Shown: positions 1 to 9,663 of the stretch, one piece after another | Layout of the letters: each line of letters opens with the position of its first letter | Numbering within the stretch: the stretch's first letter is position 1 | Assembly: GCF_001650195.1 (NCBI RefSeq) | Contig: NZ_LXYR01000012.1 | Span: 53,663-117,662 of the forward strand | Direction of reading: 5' to 3' | Source: Phormidesmis priestleyi BC1401 | Lineage (GTDB): Bacteria > Cyanobacteriota > Cyanobacteriia > Leptolyngbyales > Leptolyngbyaceae | DNA: 64,000 nucleotides | Translations under genes and position numbers: made by a program | Notes under the pieces: model-generated | The model's input: the letters and a program-made list of their open reading frames with translations, nothing else | What the model was told of the DNA's origin: nothing | Database searches by the model: none

Positions 1-987
1 TTGCGGGTCGTTTGTTGTCACAGCCAGCAGGTTTTTCTTCAGCCGTTGAGCTTCGTCAAATGCCTGCACGGACTCCTGTTCGGCTTTCATTTGCACTTGG
101 ACTCCACTTAACGACTTCTGATAGCCGACGAGTTGCCGTTGGGCTGCAACGTAGTCGGGATCTTTGTCTGTAATGTTGCTCAAACGATCAATCGCGGTCT
201 TCCAGAATTTTTGAATCTCCTCTAGTTCTGCTAGAGAATGGGGCGGATTTTTTGCCAACTGGGTGGCTTCTTCGGCAAACTGCTTGGCGACAGTGATCAG
301 GCTTCCCGTGCGAGTGTTGTCTTTGGTGAACCCAACGACTTGTTGAAAATCTCGCTCATAAGCGCTGAGCTTACCTTGCGCCATGTGACCTGCCAGCGTT
401 TTTGACGGAATCTCTTGCAGGGTGTCGATCGCTGCCTGCCATTGCGCGATCGCTTTACTCTGTCCGGGCAGATCGGTTGTCTGACGGTAGGCTTGTTGGG
501 CTTCCGCGATCGCCTGATCTGCCTGCTCTATCTGAGTGCGGGCGTTGTCTTCCTGAAATAGTGTGGCATCCATACGGGCAACCGTTTCACGGGCAGAGCG
601 AAACTCATCGATCGTAAAGTTCCAGCCACAGCGAAATAAGCTGCAATATTGACTCGGATAGTAGCCCACAAACCACACAGGCAGAGCGTCCAGGTTTTTT
701 TGAGCAGCATTTGCTTTGGTTTTGCCTAACTCAAAATCGGCTGGAGACGTGGCTTGATTGACTAACTGATCGGCTTGCTTGATGTTGACGATCGCCTGTC
801 GATAGTTCTGATCCATGCTGATAAAACTGGGAATCAGTAAAACAGGTGCCGATTTAGCCACTGCCCATCGAAGCGGAGCAAAGGGCAAATTAAGCATCCA
901 AACCCCACCAGCCAGGGCAATGAGAGCGATCGTAGAAGATTTGAGCGCTCCCCAAGGAAATGGGGCTTGATCACTCGAATGAGGCAT
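1..987 (-). CDS. Partial helical membrane-associated protein, C-terminus off the left edge
   Basis: An open reading frame starts at an ATG at 985-987 and stays open for 329 codons to the window edge, so it has no stop here. Residues about 17-57 are hydrophobic and look like one or two membrane segments (for example STIALIALAGGVWMLN). The rest is charged, Gln/Ala-rich and helical, probably coiled coil, with a Cys-containing YCSLFRCGW patch near residue 105. The reading frame has normal cyanobacterial codon use and HIP1 sites. I do not recognise the family; the missing C-terminus may carry an enzymatic domain. The gene lies downstream of the RRM gene on the same strand and is separated from it by a strong hairpin, so it is probably transcribed separately. 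Confidence 0.7.
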   Translation of the reverse strand, partial: MPHSSDQAPFPWGALKSSTIALIALAGGVWMLNLPFAPLRWAVAKSAPVLLIPSFISMDQNYRQAIVNIKQADQLVNQATSPADFELGKTKANAAQKNLDALPVWFVGYYPSQYCSLFRCGWNFTIDEFRSARETVARMDATLFQEDNARTQIEQADQAIAEAQQAYRQTTDLPGQSKAIAQWQAAIDTLQEIPSKTLAGHMAQGKLSAYERDFQQVVGFTKDNTRTGSLITVAKQFAEEATQLAKNPPHSLAELEEIQKFWKTAIDRLSNITDKDPDYVAAQRQLVGYQKSLSGVQVQMKAEQESVQAFDEAQRLKKNLLAVTTNDPQ

Positions 988-1038
988 AGCGTGAAACTCG
1001 AAACGGCTCTTCTCTTATAAGATGCCCCAAGAATCCTG

Positions 1039-1086
1039 CACATTTGAGAAAAAGACGCTCGATCGAGCGTCTTTTTCTCAAATGTG
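1039..1086. terminator. Perfect 48-bp palindrome, bidirectional intrinsic terminator
   Basis: Both 24-base arms are perfectly complementary around a central GATC. The core stem GACGCTCG/CGAGCGTC is preceded by AAAAA and followed by TTTTT, which gives a GC stem and a U-run on both strands. It sits after the minus-strand RRM gene and before the start of the next minus-strand gene, where a terminator is expected. Confidence 0.75.
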
Positions 1087-1280
1087 ACCTGCTAAATTAA
1101 AGATCAAGTCTGGCAGCGATCGACGTGAAATACTTTAGGAGTTGACGCTCACCGAAGCAGAAGCAAAGTAGCTATAACGCTGCTCCCAATTCAATAAGCG
1201 TCAGCACAATCAGGCTAAACCGCCTGTGGTAGTTTGAAAAACTCTCAAGAATCGAGCCTCTGTCAAGGATGCTGAAACTC

Positions 1281-1754
1281 TTAAGAGTTGGTGGTTTGAG
1301 TCGCCAAGAGTTGCTTGAGTTTCTCAAGATCTTGCGCCCAGCGTGGGTCAGGTTGAATCGAGTCAGGATTAGCCGATGCCGTGGTGGTCGTGCTGCGGGT
1401 CTTAGTATTGGCGTTGTTAGTGCCACCCTTGCGACGAGCACCGCCAGACGAAGGCGCACTAACCGGAGCGGGTGCACTTCCTTCGGGTTGGTCTTCTGTC
1501 TCCTTGGTGCGAGGCAGAGCCTTTTCGATTTTGATGGCGTTGTCTTTAACTTGAAGACCGTTAAATTTTTCGATCAACTGATCGGCTAACTCATCGGTTT
1601 TAACGGTGACAAACCCAAAACCACGACACTTGCCCGTTTTACGATCGGTAATCAGCTTGGCTGAAACCCCGTCTCCTTCTTCTGCAAACACGGCTTCGAG
1701 TTCTTGCCGCGTCAGGTCTTCTGGCAAATTGCCAACATATAAACGAATAGACAT
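1281..1754 (-). CDS. rbp: RRM-domain RNA-binding protein with long C-terminal tail
   Basis: Residues 1-80 form one RNA recognition motif. RNP2 is LYVGNL (residues 5-10) and RNP1 is KCRGFGFV (about 43-50). The remaining 75 residues are Pro/Ser/Thr/Gly-rich and end in a charged helix. Cyanobacterial Rbp proteins are cytoplasmic single-strand RNA binders, many of them cold- or stress-induced; most have a short Gly-rich tail, so this is the longer-tailed kind (157 aa). It is followed by the palindromic terminator at 1039-1086 and appears monocistronic. The family assignment is secure; the RNA targets cannot be read from the sequence. Confidence 0.93.
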   Translation of the reverse strand: MSIRLYVGNLPEDLTRQELEAVFAEEGDGVSAKLITDRKTGKCRGFGFVTVKTDELADQLIEKFNGLQVKDNAIKIEKALPRTKETEDQPEGSAPAPVSAPSSGGARRKGGTNNANTKTRSTTTTASANPDSIQPDPRWAQDLEKLKQLLATQTTNS

Positions 1755-2345
1755 TGTGAGAACCTCCAGACTTTGAATCCTAGTACACTTACTTTGAGAG
1801 CGTCCACCTGATGTTGGCTAAGGATGGGCTAGATAGACCGATGAGAAACTGCCATCCTCCCCTCGCCAACCGCAACAACTCAGGTAATTCGTCAAACTTT
1901 AGACGTTCAGCGATCGGCTGACGACTGCCCCCAGATGAATTGAGAACAATCTTCCTTAAGTTTTTGGTCACTGCTGGAGGACTCAGGCTAAACATTAACT
2001 TTCAACTGTTTCCCCAGAATGTTCACGCCATTCTTAAAGTACCATGCTGACTCACGCTGAACTTCGCCAACAGCAGATTTCCGTCTCTAGCGTGATCCCC
2101 GCTTCATAAACTGAACTTACCCCTCCTTTTTTCCTACCTAAAGGCAGATATAAAAACCAGCCATCGAAACTCGATCGGCTGGTTAAGCTTGCTGTGTTGG
2201 GAGGAGAAATAACGAGACCGAGACACTTTAGCCACATTAATCGCGAGATACAGGACTGAACCACGTCTGGGGGCATCAAACTCCTGTAAAGAAATGTAAC
2301 ACTCTAGCGCAGTGGGTGCAACTAATCTTTACAAGCTGGGGTCTC
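1755..2345. other. Intergenic region between the M48-like gene and rbp
   Basis: I see no convincing gene here. Short open frames on the minus strand (about 1789-1995 and 2052-2279) lack ribosome binding sites, and the second runs across a hairpin. The region holds the hairpin at 2151-2184 and presumably the rbp promoter and leader. Confidence 0.5.
2151..2184 (-). terminator. Intrinsic terminator hairpin downstream of the M48-like gene
   Basis: On the minus strand the sequence reads AACCAGCC, then an ATCGA/TCGAT inner stem with a GTT loop and one bulged base, then GGCTGGTT, followed by a run of Ts and an AT-rich stretch. It lies about 160 bases after the M48-like stop codon. Confidence 0.55.
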
Positions 2346-4676
2346 CTAAACGATTAGGAACAGCCCAAAGAGAATGGCGGTGCCTGCGAGCAGCGTAGAC
2401 CAAACTTGGTGCCCACTCCGGCTGATTTGTGCCCCTGAACGAACTGTGTCCATATCAATCCAGGGCGTTGCCCCGCGACGAAACCAGCCTGTCACCCGCA
2501 CAGACTGCCCGACTAGATCAGCGGGACGGGTGGCTTGAGGAAGCAGATTTCCGATCGCGCCCAACTGCGACAGGTAATGCAGTTTAATCAATCCTTTTGA
2601 AGTTTGTAGAAGTAAATCTTGCCCTAACCAGTTGGCGATGCCAGCCCGTCCTAGCAGCGTTCCTTCGAGGCGAATGGGTTGACGGTCGATCGGCAGCGCA
2701 TTGGGGTTTGTCAGCAAGTCTACAAGAGATGGCGAGTCTGATTCATCTTGTGAAGACGATCGACTCAGCTCCAGATTTTTGAGTTCTGGAAAAAAGGCAT
2801 TGAAGCGAAGAAAAATTCCGATGCCTAACCCAATCATCATGAAGCCTGCAAAAAGGCTGTAATCACTCGCTAGCCAGGAAATTTGCTGCACTCCAAATCG
2901 ATAGGCGATCTGAGCCGCAAACCAGAGAATCTGAGCGACGAGGTATCCCGCCGCGAGTCCAAAAAATGGCGCACCCTGCAAGAGAATCGATCGCGGGTTG
3001 CGATGAGACGGCGCTGATGGAAGGTCTATCTCTGGCTCTAGCTGCCAGTGAAGAGCGTAGTGAGTGAGGCGTTGCAGACGATCGCCCATCAACGAGTGCG
3101 AGTTATTCAACACCAGCCAACCTCGATCGGGGTTCACCAAATCCCAAGCCAGCAGGGACTCTAGAGATGTATACGGATAGACACTGCCTGAACTTAGGGC
3201 ACTGCGACATCCTACAGGCGTGAGGAGATCAAAACTTTCTAGCAGATAATCCGTTTTGGCGTCTCGCTGGATGGTTTGAGCCGTTGCGATCGCGCTTTTC
3301 ACCAACGCCCGAATCAGCCCGTTTGGGTTTCCGGTTAAATTGCAGGCAGCCCGATCGCTGTAAATCACTCGCTGTTTTGAGAGCCACAGCCCCGACCAGC
3401 GCAGCAGCCAATAAGAACTGTAGCTGAGAGCAGACCCGATCGCCAGCAAATCTGCTCCGATGCCGAGCAACACCGCCATAAGCTTACTTTCCCGCTTTCG
3501 GAGCGCACTTCTGGCTCGCAGCAAGTCTCCTGCCTCTGCTGCCTGCCCATAAAGCGCGTAGGGAATTTGAGTGATGAGTGTCACCCAAGACATCAGACTA
3601 AAGTCCCAGTGCAGAATATGACCGAGTTCACCTGCATAAATGGCAGCGATTTCGTCATCCGCCAGTTGGTCGAGCAACCCTTGACTCACCACGATTCGAG
3701 AAAATCGCCGCAACGACCCGTAGGTAAACGCCAGAGGAGCTTGAGACGGCACCACTCCCAGGCGAGGCAACGGCATTTTGTGCTGCTGACAAAAGCGCTG
3801 AATGACTCGATAACTTTCTGGGCTATATCCTCCTAACGTGTTAGCTGAAAGAGGATGCAGGTTATATAGCCCTTTCAGCAGTGCGTCGAGTAGCCAAGGA
3901 GAGACGACAAACAACCCGCCCAAAATCACTAGAATCTGTACGACTGGAATCTCTAGTGATGGAATAGGACTGCTCCAGCGCAAAACACTGGTGATGAATC
4001 TGAACCAGAGAAGACCAACTCCGTTCAAAACTGCAAACACGCTGGCGATCAGCAGAAAAAGCCCGATCGGAGTTGCCATTTCTGCCCACTGCAATCGAGC
4101 CGGATTGAGTTTATTTAACGGTTGCCAACGCTGCGATCGTCCTGCACTACGCCAGATTGAAGGGGCTTGAGGCGGAGTAGTGGCGGATGATTTTTTAACG
4201 ATGGATGGGGGATGGATGGGTGACGGAGACTCTGAATTCTCGACAGATGGCTGATCTGCTGCCGCTGATTTGGTGGGGGGAATGAAGACCGATCGCGTTC
4301 CACTAGCCTCAGACTGCAAGGGAACAAACCCGGCTAAGTCAGCAGCTTCAGCATCAGAATTCGTCCCCTTGCCCAACGTCGGATAGCGCTGCTCAATCTC
4401 CTCTAAGGTCTGACTTGCCCACTCTCTGAGCTTGGCGTTTGGGCTGTCACGCAACTGTTGGCAGACGGCGATCGCTTTTTTAGGTTGCCCACTTCGCACA
4501 TAGACCGTTGCCAGCCACATTCGCGCCTTGATCGAGTCGGGCTGCTCTAAAGCACCCGCTTGAGAGACGAGATATCGCTCTAACTGTTGAATCGCTAGAG
4601 GGTAGTTGCCTTGCTTAATCGCTGCCAGACCTGCTTCAAGATTGGTGCCCGAAGCTGAATCGGGGGAAGAAGTCAT
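2346..4676 (-). CDS. M48-like membrane protein with TPR-like N-terminus; zinc site degenerate
   Basis: 776 aa. Residues 10-100 look like TPR helices, followed by a Ser/Pro-rich linker (100-190), membrane segments about 203-225, 243-262 and further ones near 405-425, 565-620 and the C-terminus. An M48 (HtpX/Ste24-like) core spans about 285-545. In M48 proteases the zinc site is HExxH plus a downstream Glu. Here the first motif reads GELGH (G349, E350, H353), so the first His is Gly, and the third-ligand region reads YSDRAA (Tyr439 where Glu is normal). I infer that it is catalytically weak or dead, perhaps a membrane scaffold. The C-terminal 150 residues contain a soluble OB-like segment. The gene follows prfC on the same strand with a 34-base gap. 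Confidence 0.8.
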   Translation of the reverse strand: MTSSPDSASGTNLEAGLAAIKQGNYPLAIQQLERYLVSQAGALEQPDSIKARMWLATVYVRSGQPKKAIAVCQQLRDSPNAKLREWASQTLEEIEQRYPTLGKGTNSDAEAADLAGFVPLQSEASGTRSVFIPPTKSAAADQPSVENSESPSPIHPPSIVKKSSATTPPQAPSIWRSAGRSQRWQPLNKLNPARLQWAEMATPIGLFLLIASVFAVLNGVGLLWFRFITSVLRWSSPIPSLEIPVVQILVILGGLFVVSPWLLDALLKGLYNLHPLSANTLGGYSPESYRVIQRFCQQHKMPLPRLGVVPSQAPLAFTYGSLRRFSRIVVSQGLLDQLADDEIAAIYAGELGHILHWDFSLMSWVTLITQIPYALYGQAAEAGDLLRARSALRKRESKLMAVLLGIGADLLAIGSALSYSSYWLLRWSGLWLSKQRVIYSDRAACNLTGNPNGLIRALVKSAIATAQTIQRDAKTDYLLESFDLLTPVGCRSALSSGSVYPYTSLESLLAWDLVNPDRGWLVLNNSHSLMGDRLQRLTHYALHWQLEPEIDLPSAPSHRNPRSILLQGAPFFGLAAGYLVAQILWFAAQIAYRFGVQQISWLASDYSLFAGFMMIGLGIGIFLRFNAFFPELKNLELSRSSSQDESDSPSLVDLLTNPNALPIDRQPIRLEGTLLGRAGIANWLGQDLLLQTSKGLIKLHYLSQLGAIGNLLPQATRPADLVGQSVRVTGWFRRGATPWIDMDTVRSGAQISRSGHQVWSTLLAGTAILFGLFLIV

Positions 4677-4710
4677 AGATTGCCTAAACGCACAGCGCTT
4701 TTAGGATACC

Positions 4711-6339
4711 TTAGAGTGCGGTTGGCTCTTTCCCAGAAACTACGGGAGCGATCGAGTTCAATTTCAACTCAGGGTGGTCAGATTGAAGCTGCTGACAGTT
4801 CCACTCGTTGCGAAACAGCAAAACGGGACGCTCCCAACTATCTTTAACTGTCAAGGTGTTGAAGATTCGCCCTACTTTTTGCAGCGCTTCCCAGCCGCCC
4901 TCGACCCATCGAGCCACCGTGTAAGGAAGCCACTCTACCGTCGTCTCGACTCCATATTCATTTTGTAGCCGAAACTGCACCACTTCAAACTGCAACTGTC
5001 CGACGGCTGCCAGAATGGGGTCACGTTTGGCTTCGTCGGCAGAATACATAATTTGAACGGCACCTTCTTCTCGCAGCTCAGACACGCCCTTGCGGAACTG
5101 TTTGAACTTAGACGGATTGGGGTTTCTCAAATAGGCAAACAACTCTGGCGAAAAGCAAGGAATGCCTTCATATTCCAGCTTTTGCCCGCTGTAGATCGTG
5201 TCTCCGATCGCAAACACGCCCGGATTGTTCAACCCAATCACATCGCCGGGGTAGGCTTCTTCGATCACTTCTCGATCTTGAGCAAATAGCTTTTGAGGAC
5301 GAGACAAGCGCACCGTTTTTCCAGTTCGAGCGTGGCTGACGGTCATATCTTTCTCAAACTTGCCCGAACAGACTCGCACAAAGGCGACCCGATCGCGGTG
5401 TTTGGGGTCCATGTTTGCCTGAAGCTTAAACACAAATCCCGAAAATTCTGGGTAGGTCGGCGCAATCTCACCTTGATTGCTCTCGTGATTTCCGGGCTTC
5501 AGTGCATAGTCGAGAAACGCATCTAGAAATAGCTCAACCCCGAAGTTGGTCATCGCACTCCCAAAGAAAACGGGAGTCATTTTGCCTTGATGAACGGCTT
5601 CTAAATCAAGTTCGGGTCCAACGCCCTCGATCAGTTCTAACTCGTCTTTAAACTGGCGATAAAGCCCTTGCTCTAACAATGACTCAATGCGCGGATCACC
5701 TAAATCAATCACGGTGTCGATCGCTTCTTTCTTGCCGTGTTCACTGCGCTCAAATAGGTGAATCTGCTGACTACGACGATCGTAGACTCCTTGAAAAAGG
5801 TCGCCCATGCCGATCGGCCAATTGACCGCATAGGTTTGTAAGCCGAGTTCTTGCTCGATTTCGTCCAATAGCTCTAGCGGCGTGCGACCGGGACGATCGA
5901 GCTTATTCACAAAGGTGAAAATGGGTAGCGATCGTAGTTTGCACACTTCAAAGAGTTTGCGAGTCTGCGGCTCTAAGCCTTTGGCAGCATCGATCAGCAT
6001 CACCGCGTTGTCGGCAGCGGCTAACGTCCGGTAGGTGTCTTCACTAAAGTCTTGGTGTCCGGGGGTGTCGAGCAGGTTAATCTGACAGTTTTGATACTCA
6101 AATTGCAGCACTGTCGAGGTGATTGAGATGCCACGCTGTTGCTCCATTGCCATCCAGTCCGACGTAGCATGACGTTGAGAACGACGCGCTTTGACGGCTC
6201 CTGCTTCGTGAATTGCGCCTCCATAGAGCAGCAGCTTTTCAGTCAGGGTCGTTTTGCCCGCATCGGGGTGAGAAATAATCGCAAAGTTGCGGCGACGCTC
6301 AACTGCTGTCTGCAATTCAGCCTGAAGTTCAGTGGACAT
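4711..6339 (-). CDS. prfC: Peptide chain release factor 3 (RF3)
   Basis: A translational GTPase of 542 aa that recycles RF1/RF2 from the ribosome after termination. G-box motifs are clear: SHPDAGKTT (P-loop), DTPGHQDF (switch II) and NKLD. The length matches RF3 (about 530 aa) rather than EF-G or TypA. An upstream in-frame TTG would add four residues, but the ATG at 6339 fits the family start (STELQ...[15 protein letters not shown]). The downstream M48-like gene follows after 34 bases, so the two may be cotranscribed. Confidence 0.96.
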   Translation of the reverse strand: MSTELQAELQTAVERRRNFAIISHPDAGKTTLTEKLLLYGGAIHEAGAVKARRSQRHATSDWMAMEQQRGISITSTVLQFEYQNCQINLLDTPGHQDFSEDTYRTLAAADNAVMLIDAAKGLEPQTRKLFEVCKLRSLPIFTFVNKLDRPGRTPLELLDEIEQELGLQTYAVNWPIGMGDLFQGVYDRRSQQIHLFERSEHGKKEAIDTVIDLGDPRIESLLEQGLYRQFKDELELIEGVGPELDLEAVHQGKMTPVFFGSAMTNFGVELFLDAFLDYALKPGNHESNQGEIAPTYPEFSGFVFKLQANMDPKHRDRVAFVRVCSGKFEKDMTVSHARTGKTVRLSRPQKLFAQDREVIEEAYPGDVIGLNNPGVFAIGDTIYSGQKLEYEGIPCFSPELFAYLRNPNPSKFKQFRKGVSELREEGAVQIMYSADEAKRDPILAAVGQLQFEVVQFRLQNEYGVETTVEWLPYTVARWVEGGWEALQKVGRIFNTLTVKDSWERPVLLFRNEWNCQQLQSDHPELKLNSIAPVVSGKEPTAL

Positions 6340-6512
6340 GCTTAGATCCAAAGGATAAATTCTGAGGGAGCCAGAAGTTTTACAATACCTTAAAGATAAC
6401 GAGAAATGGAGTCAGGGGTGAGAGGTAAAAGGTACGTGAATTACTCACGTCTGACTCTAGATATCCTCACAGAAAAATCTCAAAAGAATTTCAACCTTGG
6501 AAGCTGACGATT

Positions 6513-6860
6513 ATGCAAAACTCTGATCAACGCAAGCTGTTATCTGCTCTATGTCACGGGTCAATCTTCTTGAGTTCTTTGCTGGTCTCGATCGGCATCC
6601 CAGTCGCCATTTTATTGATCTCTGAGGACGAGATCGTCAAAGGAAACGCCAGAGAAGCAATCAATTTTCACATTAATCTTTACCTTTATGCCGCACTTGC
6701 CGGAGTGCTAGCGGTTACGGTCATTGGCATCCCGATCGCGATTGTGCTGGGCATTGCTCTATTTGCTGCCAGTTTTGTGATGCCGATTTTGGCGATCGTA
6801 TCAGTGTTAGGAGACTCCGGTCGACCCTACCGTTACCCATTCATTTGGCGATTGGTCTAA
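6513..6860 (+). CDS. DUF4870 family small membrane protein
   Basis: 115 aa with an N-terminal soluble start (QNSDQRKLLSALCHGS) and three hydrophobic segments at roughly 15-38, 55-75 and 76-98. The pattern of an opening 'ALCHGS' helix, 'GNAREAINFHIN' motif and C-terminal 'YPFIWRLV' is typical of the DUF4870/Tic20-like family. The function is not established. It is divergent from prfC and is followed by a 10-bp hairpin at 7017. Confidence 0.85.
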   Translation: MQNSDQRKLLSALCHGSIFLSSLLVSIGIPVAILLISEDEIVKGNAREAINFHINLYLYAALAGVLAVTVIGIPIAIVLGIALFAASFVMPILAIVSVLGDSGRPYRYPFIWRLV

Positions 6861-7177
6861 CTTCATCAGAACTTAACAACTACCCCGAAAATTTGCGGTC
6901 TTTCCTCTGTAAGATGTAGAGTAATTATCAGGGCATCACGGACTTCTTTTAGGTGAGATTAACTACCTTAAGCATCTACCATTTACCATGCAAAATCCTC
7001 TAGGTAGAGCCTGAAAGCCCTGAAAGTTCACAGAGGCTTTCAGGGCAGCACTTCTAGTATCGGTAACATTGGGAGTCAATGTGAATAGGTGTAAAACTTT
7101 TGTTAGTTTAGATCAGCCAGTCGTGTGTGCGTCTGGGTCTGTCAGTTTTGTGGTTGAGCGATTTTGGAGCAGTTGTC
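6861..7177. other. Intergenic region upstream of the M8 protease gene
   Basis: No gene is seen. It contains the hairpin at 7017-7046 and a GGAG ribosome binding site at 7166-7169, placed 8 bases before the ATG at 7178. Confidence 0.5.
7017..7046. repeat. 10-bp stem hairpin
   Basis: GCCCTGAAAG and CTTTCAGGGC pair perfectly around a 10-base loop. No U-run follows, so this may be a Rho-independent-like end signal for the DUF4870 transcript or a leader structure of the protease gene; I cannot decide which. Confidence 0.45.
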
Positions 7178-9301
7178 ATGGACACCACTAATGACCTGCT
7201 TACCGCTTCACCATTGCTTAATTCTGACCGTCCACCTCTCAGCACTGATGGTCTGCGAGTCGCCTCTGCTCAGAGCAGCGTTCAAACAGACATTCTCTGG
7301 CGAAACTCAGTCGGAGGGACAAACACAAGCTGGTCGATGGACGGAACCCGATATGTCAAAAATCGTGATCTGACTTCCGTAAAAGACCCAAATTGGCAAT
7401 TGACCGCAACAGGTGACTTTAACCGAGACGGACAAGACGACATTCTCTGGCGAAACTCTGATGGCAGACTTGCCTGGTGGATCATGGATGGTGCCGCGAT
7501 CGCCCAAGCTGTTTACTTAACCACTCCGGCAGTCAAAGATCCCACTTGGCAGATTGTTGGAACGGGTGACTTTAACCAGGATGGACAAGTCGATTTGCTC
7601 TGGCGGAATAAGTCCGATGGTTCGGTTGCCTGGTGGGTGATGAATGGAACTTCGATCGGCAATACTCCATACTTACCAACCCTCAAAGATGCCAACCTCA
7701 ACATCGTAGGCACAGGCGACTTTAACCAAGATGGGCAGGTCGATGTGCTTTGGCGAAACTCCGCTACTGGGGAAAATTTCTGGTGGGTGACCAACGGAAC
7801 AACGATCGCTGAAAAGCGTGTTTTGCCGCCTGTCGTAGACCTGAATTGGCAGATCGCAACCGTTGGTGATTTTAATCACGATGGCAAAGCCGACTTGGTG
7901 TGGCGTAACTCTAGCACGGGTGCCAACAGCCTTTGGTTGATGAATGGCGTTGAAGTCGTGGATACAGTGGCGCTGATCACGGTTCCTGATGTGAATTGGA
8001 AAATCATGGGCGTTTTGCGCCACCCGATCGAAGGGCCTCCATCCGTGGGCGTGGTCGCTGCGCCTCTAGCTAGCTTATCGGCGCTCACAGCATCAGGAAC
8101 TCTAGCAACGGCGATCGCTGAACCGTCAGCAGCGTTTTCAAGGGGTGCTCAGGTGAGCGCGAACCGTCCCAGTGATTTCTATCAGTTTACGATCGCTCAA
8201 TCTGGAGTCTTTAACGCCAGTTTGACGGGGTTGACGGGCGATGCAGATGTGCGGCTGATTCAAGATGTCAACCAGAATGGGGCGATCGATGCGGGCGAAG
8301 TGTTGGCGTGGCAGTGGGAGCGAGGCACCGTTAGCGAGTCGATTCGACGATTTTTGACCGCAGGCAACTATTATGCTCAAGTGATGAGCTACGGCGGTCA
8401 GACAGCAAACTACTCACTGACAACCAATTTCACTCCAGCGGTCAGCGATGACCAAAAATTTGAGTTTAAGCTTGATTTAACTCAGGGGTTGACTGGATTG
8501 ACCGACGCGGCAAAAGCGGCGATCGGCGAAGCAGCAAAATTTTGGGAAAACGCAATCACGAGCCGCAGTGCGATCACTCGATCGAATCAATTAGCCGTCA
8601 CGATCACGGGCAAAAGCCTGGTCTACAGCAATGGCAATGCTGACACTGGAACGCTGGCGCTCTCTGGACCGCAATTTGCTCTAGACGGTCCTAATTTGAT
8701 CATCAGCAGTGGAGCCAGCACCCTCAATGCGCGTCGGTTTGCTGAGTTTAATGCCAATCCGACCTATTTACGCGACATCATGATTCATGAGTTTGCCCAT
8801 GTTTTGGGCTTTGGCACCTTATGGGAGCCTGTCCAATTTATGGATTCGACGAGGCAGATTTTTAACTTTGGCAAGAATCTGGTCAACCGCACCAACGCGA
8901 CTTATAACGCCAATACCTACGCAGGGTGGGCGTATGGAGAATTGATGGGCAGTTCTACCCAGGCAGCAGTCCCGATCGAGGCGGGTGCATTTTCTCACTG
9001 GGATGAAACTCGCTTTGACCCAGAATTGATGACCCCCTATGCAGAAAATCCAGGAATCGCCACTCCGCTCAGCCAAATGACGCTGGCTTCTCTCAGAGAT
9101 CTGGGCTGGAATCTCAATTTTGGGGTAGCTCAAGCGTATTCACTTCCGAGCGTCGCCCCGGTAGTCACCCCAGCACTCACGCCTCAGAGCAGCCAAGTGG
9201 CAGCGTATACAAGCTGTGGGTGTGCTCAATGTTTGGCAACTTCTAGAGTGTATGCGCTCAACGGCTCGACTTTGACCGAAGCCATTGGCAATCGTGCTTA
9301 A
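7178..9301 (+). CDS. Leishmanolysin-like (M8) metalloprotease with FG-GAP repeats and a pre-peptidase domain
   Basis: 707 aa from the ATG at 7178, chosen over an upstream GTG because GGAG lies 8 bases before it. Residues about 35-290 are five FG-GAP/VCBS-type repeats of about 47 aa (GTGDFNQDGQVDLLWRN pattern), which form a Ca-binding beta-propeller. Residues about 310-420 resemble a bacterial pre-peptidase C-terminal domain (ASRPSDFYQFTI-like beta sandwich). The metzincin site is HEFAHVLGFG (H537, E538, H541) with third ligand H607 in FSHWDE, so the active site looks complete. No Sec signal peptide is visible, which fits type I or another leaderless export. The tail contains an unusual CGCAQC motif (about residues 683-688). 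It is probably an extracellular or surface protease; the substrate is unknown. Confidence 0.85.
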   Translation: MDTTNDLLTASPLLNSDRPPLSTDGLRVASAQSSVQTDILWRNSVGGTNTSWSMDGTRYVKNRDLTSVKDPNWQLTATGDFNRDGQDDILWRNSDGRLAWWIMDGAAIAQAVYLTTPAVKDPTWQIVGTGDFNQDGQVDLLWRNKSDGSVAWWVMNGTSIGNTPYLPTLKDANLNIVGTGDFNQDGQVDVLWRNSATGENFWWVTNGTTIAEKRVLPPVVDLNWQIATVGDFNHDGKADLVWRNSSTGANSLWLMNGVEVVDTVALITVPDVNWKIMGVLRHPIEGPPSVGVVAAPLASLSALTASGTLATAIAEPSAAFSRGAQVSANRPSDFYQFTIAQSGVFNASLTGLTGDADVRLIQDVNQNGAIDAGEVLAWQWERGTVSESIRRFLTAGNYYAQVMSYGGQTANYSLTTNFTPAVSDDQKFEFKLDLTQGLTGLTDAAKAAIGEAAKFWENAITSRSAITRSNQLAVTITGKSLVYSNGNADTGTLALSGPQFALDGPNLIISSGASTLNARRFAEFNANPTYLRDIMIHEFAHVLGFGTLWEPVQFMDSTRQIFNFGKNLVNRTNATYNANTYAGWAYGELMGSSTQAAVPIEAGAFSHWDETRFDPELMTPYAENPGIATPLSQMTLASLRDLGWNLNFGVAQAYSLPSVAPVVTPALTPQSSQVAAYTSCGCAQCLATSRVYALNGSTLTEAIGNRA

Positions 9302-9663
9302 CGTGGCTCGATCGTTCCCTTCAAAATAAAACTGCCCACAACCAAGTCTGGTCGTGGGCATAAGGACAGTTAAACGCTTGACGACATTATTGCTCAAGAT
9401 CTTAATGAATGGGGCAATGATTTGGGACGGTTGAGAGAGTGTCCATTGGTAAGGAGCATTAGGCATTTCTTGATTGCAAATTGAAGCAATTTGGTCGCAT
9501 CGCTCTCTTTGCTACGTGCTATTGACCCCCGAAAAGGTCCGACCCGTGTTTGAGACTCATCAGCGTTAAGGCAGCGTTTTACAATCGTTTGAGAAAAAAG
9601 TTTCAGGCGATCGATTTAACAGTAGACTATGCCGCTAGGACGCTGTTCTTTAGAACGCTAATC
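9302..9663. other. Intergenic region between protease and MBOAT genes
   Basis: It contains the hairpin at 9333-9360 and otherwise nothing recognisable. An in-frame TTG at 9550 could extend the MBOAT gene by 38 residues, but that extension is charged and does not look like the family N-terminus. Confidence 0.45.
9333..9360 (+). terminator. Possible terminator hairpin after the protease gene
   Basis: TGCCCAC...GTGGGCA plus an inner ACCA/TGGT pair form an imperfect stem 32 bases after the protease stop codon. There is no clear U-run on the plus strand, so this is a tentative terminator. Confidence 0.4.

Noticed and set aside
1789..1995. 68-codon minus-strand ORF upstream of rbp
   Set aside because: No ribosome binding site and no recognisable family; lies in the probable rbp leader region.
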